A program made the position numbers and the translations under genes. Positions 26,384-34,548 of a stretch of DNA of 40,504 bases are shown in pieces. Position 1 is the stretch's first letter, and each line of letters starts with the position of its first letter. Under the pieces are notes generated by a model. That model searched no databases. It saw nothing but the letters and a program-made list of their open reading frames with translations, and was not told the origin of the DNA. Origin of the DNA: Cyanobacteria bacterium GSL.Bin1 (GTDB taxonomy: Bacteria > Cyanobacteriota > Cyanobacteriia > Cyanobacteriales > Rubidibacteraceae); NCBI GenBank assembly GCA_009909085.1, contig JAAANX010000088.1:1-40504 (forward strand), read 5' to 3'.

Positions 26384-27564
26384 AAAAAGACTTTATGTTC
26401 ACCTCCGAGTCGGTGACTGCTGGTCATCCCGATAAACTGTGCGACCAGATTAGCGATGCCATTCTTGATCGCTGCTTGCAACAGCAACCGCAATCGCGCG
26501 CGATCGTTGAGTGTGCAATTTCCGCTGCGATTCTGTTTATTGCTGCTCGCTTTGAACCGAACCTCAGCGTGGATTTCACCACGGTTGCCCGTGATGTCAT
26601 CGACAGCGTCGGCTACCATCGCACCGGTTTCAGTGGTAAACATTGCTCAATTTTGACCAGTTTAGAAAAAATGTCGCCTCAAGACAACTTTAATGAAGAA
26701 CAACTGTCCGATGAGGAGATTGAGAAAATTGCCGCCCGCGATCAAGCAACCGTTTTTGGCTTTGCTTGCGACCAAACGCCGGTTTTAATGCCGATGCCGA
26801 TTTGGTTGGCCCACCAACTGGCGCGACGATTGCATGAAGTTCAACTCCAGAAGCTACTCCCCTATCTTTCTCCGGATGGGAAAACGCTAGTGGGCGTTGA
26901 ATATAATAACCGCCAACCGAAACGGATTCACAGCATTACCATTCTCGCCAGTCAGAATGACCCTACCACTCCTAATTTGAAGCAACTGCGAGATGAGATT
27001 CGCCAAACTGTCATTGAACCGGTTTTTGCCGAAGCCCCGATTCAACCCGATGAGCAAACGCGCATCTATATCAACCCAGAAGGCATTCTTAGTCCTGGGG
27101 GTCCCGAATCACACGCAGGGTTAACCGGGCGCAAAAACGCGATCGATACCTATGGGGAATATGCCAAACACAGTGGGGCAGCCCTCAGTGGAAAAGACCC
27201 CACTCGCATTGATCGGGTGGGGGCTTATGCGGCTCGTTATGCAGCTAAAAACGTGGTGGCAGCGGATCTAGCGCGGGAATGCGAAGTGCAACTGAGCTAT
27301 TCTCTAGGATTATCCCGCCCCGTAAGTGTGCAAGTGGAAACCTTCGGCACCGGTCAAATTTCAGAAGAAGAAATTGCTACCCGCTTAGAACAACAGTTTG
27401 AGTTTCGTCTAGCGGGTATCATCAAGCAACTCCAGCTGCGATCGCGCCCTTCCTTGTCTGATGACGGCTTCTTTCAAAAACTCGCTGCCTACGGTCATGT
27501 TGGTCGCACCGATCTCGATTTACCCTGGGAAGCAACGGATCGCGCTGATTTATTACGGGACTAA
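26380..27564 (+). CDS. Divergent S-adenosylmethionine synthetase homologue, coupled to a P-type ATPase
   Basis: A 394-residue protein aligning end to end with MetK (E. coli, 384 residues): FTSESVTAGHPDKL at the start, GLTGRKNAIDTYGEYAKHSG, SGKDPTRIDR, NVVAADLARECEVQLSY, and AAYGHVGR near the end. ATP/phosphate residues such as His16, Asp121, Arg251, Lys252 and Lys272 are kept. Positions that contact methionine in known enzymes are changed by my alignment: E. coli Gln98 is Met98, Asp238 is His245, and Glu55 is Arg57. The loop GAGDQG reads AARDQA. It is translationally coupled to the P-ATPase by ATGA, an odd partner for a housekeeping enzyme. It may be a specialised MAT with another substrate or a non-catalytic relative. 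Family firm, function open. Confidence 0.85.
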   Translation: MKKDFMFTSESVTAGHPDKLCDQISDAILDRCLQQQPQSRAIVECAISAAILFIAARFEPNLSVDFTTVARDVIDSVGYHRTGFSGKHCSILTSLEKMSPQDNFNEEQLSDEEIEKIAARDQATVFGFACDQTPVLMPMPIWLAHQLARRLHEVQLQKLLPYLSPDGKTLVGVEYNNRQPKRIHSITILASQNDPTTPNLKQLRDEIRQTVIEPVFAEAPIQPDEQTRIYINPEGILSPGGPESHAGLTGRKNAIDTYGEYAKHSGAALSGKDPTRIDRVGAYAARYAAKNVVAADLARECEVQLSYSLGLSRPVSVQVETFGTGQISEEEIATRLEQQFEFRLAGIIKQLQLRSRPSLSDDGFFQKLAAYGHVGRTDLDLPWEATDRADLLRD

Positions 27565-27568
27565 AACC

Positions 27569-28021
27569 TTATTCGGCATCTGTTGTCGCTGCTGGCGGTT
27601 CGGCTTGCGCTTGTCGTTCTTGGTAAAGCTGATCGCAATGCAGGGCCCACAATGCGCCAATGGTTGCCGTCAGAGAACTAGCAATAATAGCAGAAACGCC
27701 CCAACCCGAAGGTCCAAGCCAATTAGAAATTTCCCGCGCGATCGCTGCTGTAGCTTCGGCGACTAAATAAGCGGCACCGGTTGCTGTCACGGTGACTAAT
27801 CCCAACTCGGCCAGGATTTCTAATAATTCTTTTTGGGCTAAATCTTCTTCAAAATAAATCTTCCAAATCGTGCCATACATCAGCACGTCAGAAACTGCGA
27901 GGAGGACTTGTTTTGGCACTTCCACACCCGGAGTCGCTGCCATCGAAACTGCCCCACCGCCAGTGGCGTATCCGGCAATGGTCCATGCCGCTTCTAATCG
28001 TTTTTTGCCTAAATCGTTCAT
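27569..28021 (-). CDS. Small membrane protein of unknown function
   Basis: 150 residues from the ATG at 28021, which has GAGG seven bases upstream; a TTG 21 bases earlier is less likely. The first 20 residues are hydrophilic (MNDLGKKRLEAAWTIAGYAT). Then come hydrophobic, Ala/Gly-rich segments: PKQVLLAVSDVLMYGTIWKI, about 75-100 (LGLVTVTATGAAYLVAEAT) and about 110-130 (WGVSAIIASSLTATIGALW). The tail is Gln/Ala/Glu-rich. It is faintly like DUF697-type membrane helpers, but I do not recognise the family. It is convergent with the metK-like gene, only 4 bp apart. Confidence 0.7.
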   Translation of the reverse strand: MNDLGKKRLEAAWTIAGYATGGGAVSMAATPGVEVPKQVLLAVSDVLMYGTIWKIYFEEDLAQKELLEILAELGLVTVTATGAAYLVAEATAAIAREISNWLGPSGWGVSAIIASSLTATIGALWALHCDQLYQERQAQAEPPAATTDAE

Positions 28022-28090
28022 TGTTACCTCATCAATCAACAACAGTAAAAAATTTATTTAAAGCTGACTTTTAATTCCAGAAGGTAACGA

Positions 28091-30121
28091 TTAATTAACA
28101 GTTGTTTCTACAAACTCTCGGAAGCGAATGAGATCCTGATGGGGATCGGCAGCTACAACTTCTACCTCCACGCGATCGCCCAGTTCAACATTAGTTTGGA
28201 AGCGATGGGGTAACTCTAACCCTAAATCTTCTAATAAAATAATGCCCAGATTATCCTCTTGTCGTAACCAACGCAGCACGATCGCGCTCCACCGTTGTTC
28301 GCCATGCCGACGCAAATATTCTAATGCCCAATAGCGCTTGGTTTGTCGTTCCACCAGCGTCGCTTCGTAAGCGGCACTTCCTGCACTATAAGCAATTTCT
28401 TGTACTTGTTCTGGCGAAAACGGGCAAGGTTCACCGCGCAAATAGGCTTTGATTTGAAAATGACCTAACAAATCCACATAACGGCGAATGGGGGAGGTGA
28501 CTTGGGTATAAACCTCTAGTCCCAAACCGGCATGGCGGGCAGGAGTCGTACTCATTTCACTGCGAGGCATACACCCGCGGATCGCACAATAGCGAACCGG
28601 TCCAGCTGGTAATTGTAATAACTCTTCGTCTGGTGGCAGTTCCGGCTGGGGTTGTGAGCGAAAAGGCAAGGGAATTTCCTTATCAATGGCAAATCGCCCC
28701 GCCACTTCACCCGTGAGAATCATCATTTCCGCCACCAGTTGACGGGCAACCGAGTCGTCTAACAGTTCAATCTCCACTTCCTCATCCTGAGTTACTTTAA
28801 TGACCGCTTCCGGCAAACTAATACTAATTGACCCTTGCGACTGGCGCCATTGTTTCCGTTGTTCTGCCCAGTAAGCAAGATGGGCAATTTCGGGTTCAGC
28901 CGTAACTCCCAACTCCAGCATTTCATCCACATCATCATAAGTGAGGCGATAGGTGGGTTTCACCCAACTTGCTGCAATCGTATAATCGGCAATTTCTCCG
29001 TTCGCCGCTAAAGTAACCCCAAAACTCATTGCCGGACAGACTTGCCCTTGCACCAAACTCATCGGACCCGTTGCCAATTCTGAGGGAAACATCGGAATCA
29101 TCCCTGTCGGGAGATATAAGCTGGTACTACGCCGACGCGCTTCTTGATCCAGTGCATCGTCGGGTTGCAGCAAGCGGGTGGGATCGGCAATATGAATCCA
29201 AATCCGATGTTGTCCATCAGATAAAGTTTCCAGACTCACCCCATCATCAATTTCTGTTGTACTTTCATCATCAATGGTGTAAACCTTTTGCTGAGTTAAG
29301 TCTACGCGATTAGGCTCACTATCGTCAGGCGGGGAATCTAAGTATTGCTGCGCCACATCTAACACCTTCTTCGGGAACTGTTTAGGATAGGAGCTACGGC
29401 GCAAGAAAAGGTTTTCATGGCGACTCCATAAGCCGAGGTCAACCAGCAAGCGAAACGCTGCATCAGGGGTCTGTTCCCGTCCAATTTCCGCTAGGGTGTC
29501 TTGGGCGAGACGGACCTCTTGTTCCGGTTGGAGAACGTAACGTTCTAAAGCTTCAAAACGGGCACGATGCTTTTCGTAAAAACCGGCAAAGCCCTCGCTG
29601 CCTTGCCACTGAATGGACTCACCCGTTAAAGCTTGCTTCACTCGACGAATAAATTCTGCTTTTTCTTGATTCCGTTGTTGCTCAACTTCCAGTTGGTGTT
29701 TAATTTCCGCGACTTGTGACGATGACCGCGGTTCAAAGACATTTCCTTTACGCTTAAAGTAAATTTTATCTTCGGCTAACAAAGAATAGGCGGCGTAGCA
29801 CGGTGCTGCACTTTGATCCGAAAATAGCACTTCCGCCATCTGTTCTGGTGTAACGGTTTCTCCCTCTTCCACCAGCAATTCCCAAGCCACTTCTAGACTA
29901 GACGGATCTAAATAGGATTCAACTTCTCCTAGAAAAGCTGAAATTTCTTGGGGGCGTTTGGGGTCGCCTCCCACTTCATACTCCACTTGTCGGGGATGTA
30001 GGGTGTGAGACTGACCCCATTGATCCAAAACAATCCAATGTTTTTTTCCTTCTGGTCGCTCTGCAACCGCAAGACGACGCTCGCCTTGAGCTTTAAATTC
30101 GATTAACGTTCCCTTTTCCAC
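28091..30121 (-). CDS. rnr: Ribonuclease II/R family exoribonuclease
   Basis: A 676-residue 3'-5' exoribonuclease of the RNB family. An N-terminal OB/cold-shock-like region is followed by a helical segment. The RNB catalytic domain begins with TIDDESTTEIDDGVS around residues 281-295, whose aspartates bind Mg2+, then HIADPTRLL. A central RSEMSTTPARHAGLGLEVYT, TSPIRRYVDLLGH and a C-terminal S1-like domain (LGDRVEVEVVAADPHQD) follow. It is shorter than E. coli RNase R and matches the single RNase II/R of cyanobacteria. It starts with GTG at 30121. rpsR and rpmG lie upstream on the same strand, the usual cyanobacterial order. The symbol could equally be rnb. Confidence 0.93.
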   Translation of the reverse strand: MEKGTLIEFKAQGERRLAVAERPEGKKHWIVLDQWGQSHTLHPRQVEYEVGGDPKRPQEISAFLGEVESYLDPSSLEVAWELLVEEGETVTPEQMAEVLFSDQSAAPCYAAYSLLAEDKIYFKRKGNVFEPRSSSQVAEIKHQLEVEQQRNQEKAEFIRRVKQALTGESIQWQGSEGFAGFYEKHRARFEALERYVLQPEQEVRLAQDTLAEIGREQTPDAAFRLLVDLGLWSRHENLFLRRSSYPKQFPKKVLDVAQQYLDSPPDDSEPNRVDLTQQKVYTIDDESTTEIDDGVSLETLSDGQHRIWIHIADPTRLLQPDDALDQEARRRSTSLYLPTGMIPMFPSELATGPMSLVQGQVCPAMSFGVTLAANGEIADYTIAASWVKPTYRLTYDDVDEMLELGVTAEPEIAHLAYWAEQRKQWRQSQGSISISLPEAVIKVTQDEEVEIELLDDSVARQLVAEMMILTGEVAGRFAIDKEIPLPFRSQPQPELPPDEELLQLPAGPVRYCAIRGCMPRSEMSTTPARHAGLGLEVYTQVTSPIRRYVDLLGHFQIKAYLRGEPCPFSPEQVQEIAYSAGSAAYEATLVERQTKRYWALEYLRRHGEQRWSAIVLRWLRQEDNLGIILLEDLGLELPHRFQTNVELGDRVEVEVVAADPHQDLIRFREFVETTVN

Positions 30122-30177
30122 CAGCTTTGCGCTTGTTAAACAACTCGTCCTCTAGTGTAACTTTCACTGGTAGTAAT

Positions 30178-30218
30178 TCAACATTGGAGTCATTCGTCAT
30201 TCGTCATGAGTTATTCAT
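30178..30218. repeat. Short CATTCGT-type tandem repeats
   Basis: Between rpsR and the RNase gene the units GTCATTC, GTCATTC and GTCATGA follow each other. This is the same class of short repeats as at 15421. They widen the gap between rpsR and the RNase gene to about 150 bp. Confidence 0.6.
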
Positions 30219-30270
30219 ATCCAACAACAGGAACAAAGGATCAATGACAAACCACAAAAGACCCATTGAT

Positions 30271-30486
30271 TTAACTTTCTGCATCCACATAAGGCAGTAA
30301 CGCTAGCATCCGAGCATAATTAATGGCTCGAGTTAAATCCCGTTGTTGCCTTGCAGTTAAGCCCGTAATCCGACGCGGTAAAATTTTCCCGCGCTCGGTA
30401 ATAAACTTTCGTAGAAGTTCGACATCTTTATAATCGATGGGATCTCCCGGTTTAATTGGAGAGAGACGTTTGCGATAATAGGCCAT
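30271..30486 (-). CDS. rpsR: Ribosomal protein S18
   Basis: 71 residues, full length for bacterial bS18 of the small ribosomal subunit. The [20 protein letters not shown] motif and LLPYVD ending are diagnostic. The segment [20 protein letters not shown] matches the S6-contacting region. The gene follows rpmG by 23 bp on the same strand, so the two share a transcript. Confidence 0.98.
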   Translation of the reverse strand: MAYYRKRLSPIKPGDPIDYKDVELLRKFITERGKILPRRITGLTARQQRDLTRAINYARMLALLPYVDAES

Positions 30487-30509
30487 AATTTCCTGGTTCG
30501 ATTGGTGTG

Positions 30510-30704
30510 CTACTTCGTTTCCTTGTGAACAGTATGTCGGTTACAGTAAGGGCAATATTTCTTAAATTCAACCCGTCCTGAATGATTCCGACGATTTTTT
30601 TCCGTGGTGTAACGAGAAACACCTTTTTTACGCTTATCTGTGCTGGTCCGACATTCAGTACACTCTAACGTGATAATAATCCGGACACCCTTTTTACTTG
30701 CCAT
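30510..30704 (-). CDS. rpmG: Ribosomal protein L33
   Basis: 64 residues, bL33 of the large ribosomal subunit. It keeps the zinc-type cysteine pairs (LECTECRTS and YCPYCNRHT), so it is the C+ form. The [18 protein letters not shown] block is the typical cyanobacterial/plastid sequence. It is the first gene of the rpmG-rpsR-RNase set. Confidence 0.98.
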   Translation of the reverse strand: MASKKGVRIIITLECTECRTSTDKRKKGVSRYTTEKNRRNHSGRVEFKKYCPYCNRHTVHKETK

Positions 30705-30764
30705 AGTTGGGGATTAATGCAATGGTTAGTTCAGTTTCTTCAATAATGAAGACACAGCCCACTA

Positions 30765-31313
30765 TTATCTCACACGATCTAAAAAAAGATCAACCCAACG
30801 GCGAATCCGAAGATCAAGGGAGTAACCCCGACGACTGGGAACAATCACCGTATCAAAAAACCGATCATGAATCGCTTGCTGGTTTTCTTCATCCCCAATG
30901 GCAACGACTAAATCAACTAACATCGGGGAAAGTAAGAGGATAATGGAGAGAAAATTTGGAAATCCATACTGTAAGCCCACCAACCCCATAAACGCAATTA
31001 AACTCAGCCCTCCTTCGCGCTTCGTTAACAAAGTCACATCAGGAAATCGCCCCCGTCGCCCATCAATAATTTGGATATCAAATGCCCAACGTCCTAAACT
31101 TTGCCCTTTAAAGCGAGAGGCACCGAAAACCCGCAGTCCCCACCAAGCAGCAACAAACACAATCAATTGCAAAAGGGCAACTCCCACTAAAGCACTAACA
31201 AACCATGCCACCGCAAAATCTAGCAAAAAGGCATAGATACGGCGTTGAATCGGAACACGAGGATAACGGCGAGGGAGCGGTTCTTTCGACATGAGGGCTG
31301 TTGTTTTTTCCAT
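30765..31313 (-). CDS. RDD family membrane protein
   Basis: 182 residues with an RDD domain: the family arginine and aspartates appear as RRIYAFLLDFAVAWF near residue 26 and in a GQSLGRWAFDIQIID segment. Membrane helices are at about 30-58 and 115-140. The family is widespread and may take part in ion exchange (some members give Na+/H+ antiport), but the role here is unknown. An in-frame ATG at codon 8 is an alternative start. It lies 16 bp after tatA on the same strand, likely one operon. Confidence 0.88.
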   Translation of the reverse strand: MEKTTALMSKEPLPRRYPRVPIQRRIYAFLLDFAVAWFVSALVGVALLQLIVFVAAWWGLRVFGASRFKGQSLGRWAFDIQIIDGRRGRFPDVTLLTKREGGLSLIAFMGLVGLQYGFPNFLSIILLLSPMLVDLVVAIGDEENQQAIHDRFFDTVIVPSRRGYSLDLRIRRWVDLFLDRVR

Positions 31314-31329
31314 TGAGTACAGCTACAAA

Positions 31330-31512
31330 TCACAAATCTGATTTCCGATCAAACTCTGAGTCATCTTCTTCTTGTGGGGCATTCATTTCATTACGAAACC
31401 CTTTCAAGGTTTTGCCCAGAGCATTGCCCATTTCGGGTAGTTTTTTTGGTCCAAAAATTAAGATGGCAACACCTAAAATGACACTTACTTCGAGCCAGCC
31501 TAAACCCAACAT
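31330..31512 (-). CDS. tatA: TatA/E-type twin-arginine translocase subunit
   Basis: 60 residues: a single membrane helix (LEVSVILGVAILIF), the FGPKKLPEMG hinge, and an amphipathic helix (NALGKTLKGFRNEM) with an acidic tail. This is the standard TatA/E layout for exporting folded proteins across the cytoplasmic or thylakoid membrane. It is on the short side for TatA. It is divergent from pcyA and upstream of the RDD gene. Confidence 0.95.
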   Translation of the reverse strand: MLGLGWLEVSVILGVAILIFGPKKLPEMGNALGKTLKGFRNEMNAPQEEDDSEFDRKSDL

Positions 31513-31554
31513 ATTACCTCAGTTGATTATTAAATCTTTTTTACAGAGATTCGC

Positions 31555-31592
31555 CAAACAATTGACAATTGACTATGAACAACTGACAATTA
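31555..31592. repeat. Short repeats (CAATTGACAATTGA / CAACTGACAATTAG)
   Basis: In the tatA-pcyA intergenic region the unit CAATTGA or CAACTGA recurs three to four times, with CAATTGACAATTGACTATG followed by CAACTGACAATTAG. It belongs to the short tandem repeat class common in cyanobacteria. Confidence 0.55.
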
Positions 31593-31697
31593 GGGCTTGT
31601 CACCTCTCCTGGAGCGAAGTCATGATTAGAGATGGCTTCGGAAGAGGGGAATCATCTTCAGTATATCTTGAGAAACACTGTTTCTAGCGAGGGAATT

Positions 31698-32453
31698 ATG
31701 TCTGAACCGTCATCGTCTTTGCGTTCTGAGCAACATCCTCTGATTCGAGCGCTAGCCAATACAATCACTACGGTATGGCAAGAGCAATTACAATTATTGC
31801 CTTATCATTTACCTGAAGATCTCGGCTATATCGAAGGACGACTCGAAGGGGATAAACTCACCATTGAAAATCGCTGTTACCAAACCCAAGCCTTTCGGAA
31901 ACTGCATTTGGAATTAGCGAAGGTGGGGAATAATCTTGATATTCTCCATTGTGTGGTTTTCCCGCGACCCGAATATGATTTGCCCATTTTTGGTTGTGAT
32001 TTAGTGGGCGGACGAGGTCAAATTAGTGCGGCGATCGCGGATTTATCCCCAGTTAGTCAGAACGGTGAGTTACCAGCAACCTATACAACAGCCTTATCAA
32101 AGCTGCCTCCGCTCAACTTTTCCCAACCCCGGGACTTACCCCCCTGGGGGGATATCTTTTCGGAATTTTGTCTATTTATTCGTCCTGAAGATCAGCAAGA
32201 GGAAGAACAATTCTTAGGACGAGTGCGGGATTTTTTAACCCTTCACTGTCAACAAGGGCAGATGGCAAACCCCGTGTCTCCCGAGCAACAAAAAGCCAAT
32301 TTAGCCGGACAACAACGGTACTGTAGCCAACAGCAAAAAAATGACAAAACCCGCCGTGTGCTAGAAAAAGCCTTTGGTGAAGCCTGGGCAGAGCGTTATT
32401 TCAGTACTGTCTTATTTGATGTACCAGAAGAAGACGCTAACCGTTGTCCTTGA
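31698..32453 (+). CDS. pcyA: Phycocyanobilin:ferredoxin oxidoreductase
   Basis: 251 residues from the ATG at 31698, which has GAGGG five bases upstream; a longer frame from 31632 lacks such a site. The enzyme reduces biliverdin IXa by four electrons from ferredoxin to phycocyanobilin, the chromophore of phycobilisomes and phytochromes. The known catalytic residues are present: Glu72, His84 and Asp101, matching Glu76, His88 and Asp105 of the Synechocystis enzyme. They lie in [31 protein letters not shown] and [19 protein letters not shown]. It is single-copy and typical in length. A weak stem with a T run lies near 32503-32545. Confidence 0.97.
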   Translation: MSEPSSSLRSEQHPLIRALANTITTVWQEQLQLLPYHLPEDLGYIEGRLEGDKLTIENRCYQTQAFRKLHLELAKVGNNLDILHCVVFPRPEYDLPIFGCDLVGGRGQISAAIADLSPVSQNGELPATYTTALSKLPPLNFSQPRDLPPWGDIFSEFCLFIRPEDQQEEEQFLGRVRDFLTLHCQQGQMANPVSPEQQKANLAGQQRYCSQQQKNDKTRRVLEKAFGEAWAERYFSTVLFDVPEEDANRCP

Positions 32454-32588
32454 ATTTTCTTTTTCAAAATTTAGCAGTTCACCCTTATTATGCAACAATA
32501 GTAAAGCTATATTCGCTAATTGCGGCTTTAGCAACCCCTTTTTTATTTCAATCATCGATCAATAAGAGTAAACGTTAAGATAAGTTAT

Positions 32589-32822
32589 ATGAAACCTGGC
32601 GATCGCGTTCGCGTTACCGAATCCGTTATTGTTTATCACCATCCCAAGCATAAAAAAGAAGCCTTTGATATTAAAGGGATGGAAGGAACAATTCAAGAAA
32701 TTGTTACCGAATGGCAAGGCAGACCGATTAGTGCCAATCTTCCAGTGAAGGTGAAATTTGAAAAAAAGTTTACGGCTCACTTGCGTGAAGATGAAGTGGA
32801 AGTCATCGCCAGTGAGGAGTAA
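32589..32822 (+). CDS. ftrV: Ferredoxin-thioredoxin reductase variable chain
   Basis: 77 residues, the SH3-like beta-barrel variable subunit (FTR alpha) that supports the Fe-S catalytic subunit FtrC in light-driven thioredoxin reduction. Recognisable are MKPGDRVRVTESVIVYHHP, IKGMEGTIQEIV and VKFEKKFTAHLREDEVEVI. Length matches the cyanobacterial family. The catalytic subunit gene is not in the window. It is followed 18 bp later by the MOSC gene. Confidence 0.95.
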   Translation: MKPGDRVRVTESVIVYHHPKHKKEAFDIKGMEGTIQEIVTEWQGRPISANLPVKVKFEKKFTAHLREDEVEVIASEE

Positions 32823-32840
32823 GCGACTGAGCAGTGGTAA

Positions 32841-33659
32841 ATGAACAACGCACTGTTAATGATAATGGTTGCTCAAATTGGGAAAATCTTAATCTATCCA
32901 ATTAAAGCGTTAGATGGAATATTGTGTGATTACGCGACGGTAATTGCTCCAGGAACGCTAAACTTTGATCGCAGATGGGCAATGTTTGATGGCCAAGGGA
33001 AGTATGTGAACGGGAAAAATAATCCCAAAGTCCATCAATTGCGCACGGCATTTGACCTGAATCAACTGAGTGTCACTTTCAATCCCGATTCAGCTTCTAC
33101 TTCCTTTCACTTACCCACAGAAACTGAGGCGATTAATCAGTGGTTAAGCCATTATTTTCAACAGCCCGTCTTTCTCCGAGAACAACCCGCCGGCGGCTTT
33201 CCCGATGATACAGAAGCCTATGGTCCCACTGTGATTAGCACGGCGACCTTAGAAACGGTTGCCAGTTGGTTTCCGCCCTTGACAGTAGAGAACGCGCGAT
33301 CGCGCTTACGAGCAAATTTAGAAATCAGTCATGTTCCTCCTTTCTGGGAAGATCAACTCTTTGCCGAGGCCGGAACAGCTGTTCACTTTTCCGTTGGGTC
33401 GGTTGCCTTGGCAGGAGTCAATCCTTGTCAACGTTGTGTCGTACCGACTCGTGACCCTAACACGGGAGAAAAATATCCTCACTTCCAGCGCATCTTTACT
33501 CAACAGCGCCAAGCAACGCTTCCGTCATGGACAACACGGAGTCGTTTTAACCATTACTATCGCCTCAGCGTTAATACTCGCATTCGGTCCTCCCAAGCCG
33601 GTAAAGTAATCAATATTGGAGATAAAGTCACTAAAGAATTTGATTCTTCTCTGAATTAA
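32841..33659 (+). CDS. MOSC domain-containing protein
   Basis: 272 residues (264 if translation starts at the ATG at 32865, which fits the family start MVAQIGKILIYPIKALDG better). An N-terminal MOSC_N beta-barrel is followed by a MOSC domain with NPCQRCVVPTRDPNTGE, which contains the conserved cysteine involved in sulfur or molybdenum-cofactor chemistry. Related proteins include YcbX and mARC, which reduce N-hydroxylated compounds. No molybdenum genes are nearby. The substrate is unknown. Confidence 0.9.
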   Translation: MNNALLMIMVAQIGKILIYPIKALDGILCDYATVIAPGTLNFDRRWAMFDGQGKYVNGKNNPKVHQLRTAFDLNQLSVTFNPDSASTSFHLPTETEAINQWLSHYFQQPVFLREQPAGGFPDDTEAYGPTVISTATLETVASWFPPLTVENARSRLRANLEISHVPPFWEDQLFAEAGTAVHFSVGSVALAGVNPCQRCVVPTRDPNTGEKYPHFQRIFTQQRQATLPSWTTRSRFNHYYRLSVNTRIRSSQAGKVINIGDKVTKEFDSSLN

Positions 33660-33735
33660 GATTAAACCGATAGAGGAGAAATCTACTTTTATTCGTTGTT
33701 GCCTCATTTTGGTCTCTTTTTGATCACTATAAAAG

Positions 33736-34548
33736 ATGCGTTTAATCCCAAAAGTTTCTCCGTCCACTTGGCATTATTTCCTGCTTCCCAGCTTAGATGC
33801 ACTGACGTTTCTAGCTTGGGGGACTTTATTATTTAAGTATTGGCTAAATGGTGAAATTAGACTCTTAATTCATCCGAATTATATTGGTCTGGTTGTCGTA
33901 ACAGGAGGGGTGTTATTACTACTTGGAATCATAAAACTATTGCAGCTTTATTTTCTGCAAACGGTTAAGAGAGGTAGGGAACCCCTTTTCCAGCATGTGA
34001 CGCTGTTTCCGGTGGGATGGAGTACTTTTTTTTTGTTAGGAACCGCCATTTTAGGGTTCCTGATGCCGCCGAAAATTTTAGGCAGTGAAATTGCCTTACA
34101 ACGAGGGATTAGAGAAACCCTTCCCATGACCCAAACGGCACCCCAACAATTCCGTGTCAAGGTTCAACCTGAAGAACGATCGCTGATTGATTGGATTAAA
34201 ACGATTAATACTTATCCGGAACCGGATGCTTATCAAGGGCAGAAAGTGAAAGTGCAGGGCTTTGTGATTCAAAAAGAGCAATTGCCTTCTAATTATTTTT
34301 TACTGGCGCAGTTTATTATTACCTGTTGCGCGATCGATGCTTATCCCGTTGCCTTACCCGTCCAACTTGCAAATACTAAGGAGCAGTATCCGGCTGATAC
34401 TTGGTTAAAAGTAGAAGGAGAAATGATCACTGAGCAGCTGATTTCAACAATAACCCAAGACTCAGACAAGCAAGTAAAACGCCAAGTTGTGATTCGTGCC
34501 GAGCAAGTCACTGAAATTCCTACCCCCCGTAATCCTTATGGTTCCTAG
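33736..34548 (+). CDS. TIGR03943 family membrane protein
   Basis: 270 residues. Three hydrophobic helices in the first 120 residues (about 17-36, 45-68 and 90-110) are followed by a soluble domain with QFIITCCAIDAYPVALPVQL, the double-cysteine motif of TIGR03943 proteins. Relatives usually sit next to a UPF0718-type permease; here that permease is missing and the next gene is an Ig-like/propeller protein overlapping by 11 bases. Its role is not known, though metal handling has been suggested for the pair. Confidence 0.85.
   Translation: MRLIPKVSPSTWHYFLLPSLDALTFLAWGTLLFKYWLNGEIRLLIHPNYIGLVVVTGGVLLLLGIIKLLQLYFLQTVKRGREPLFQHVTLFPVGWSTFFLLGTAILGFLMPPKILGSEIALQRGIRETLPMTQTAPQQFRVKVQPEERSLIDWIKTINTYPEPDAYQGQKVKVQGFVIQKEQLPSNYFLLAQFIITCCAIDAYPVALPVQLANTKEQYPADTWLKVEGEMITEQLISTITQDSDKQVKRQVVIRAEQVTEIPTPRNPYGS

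Noticed and set aside
32503-32545. Possible terminator after pcyA
   Set aside because: The stem TAAAGC/GCTTTA is only six pairs around a 17-nt loop and the T run is separated from it by eight bases; too weak to list as a feature.
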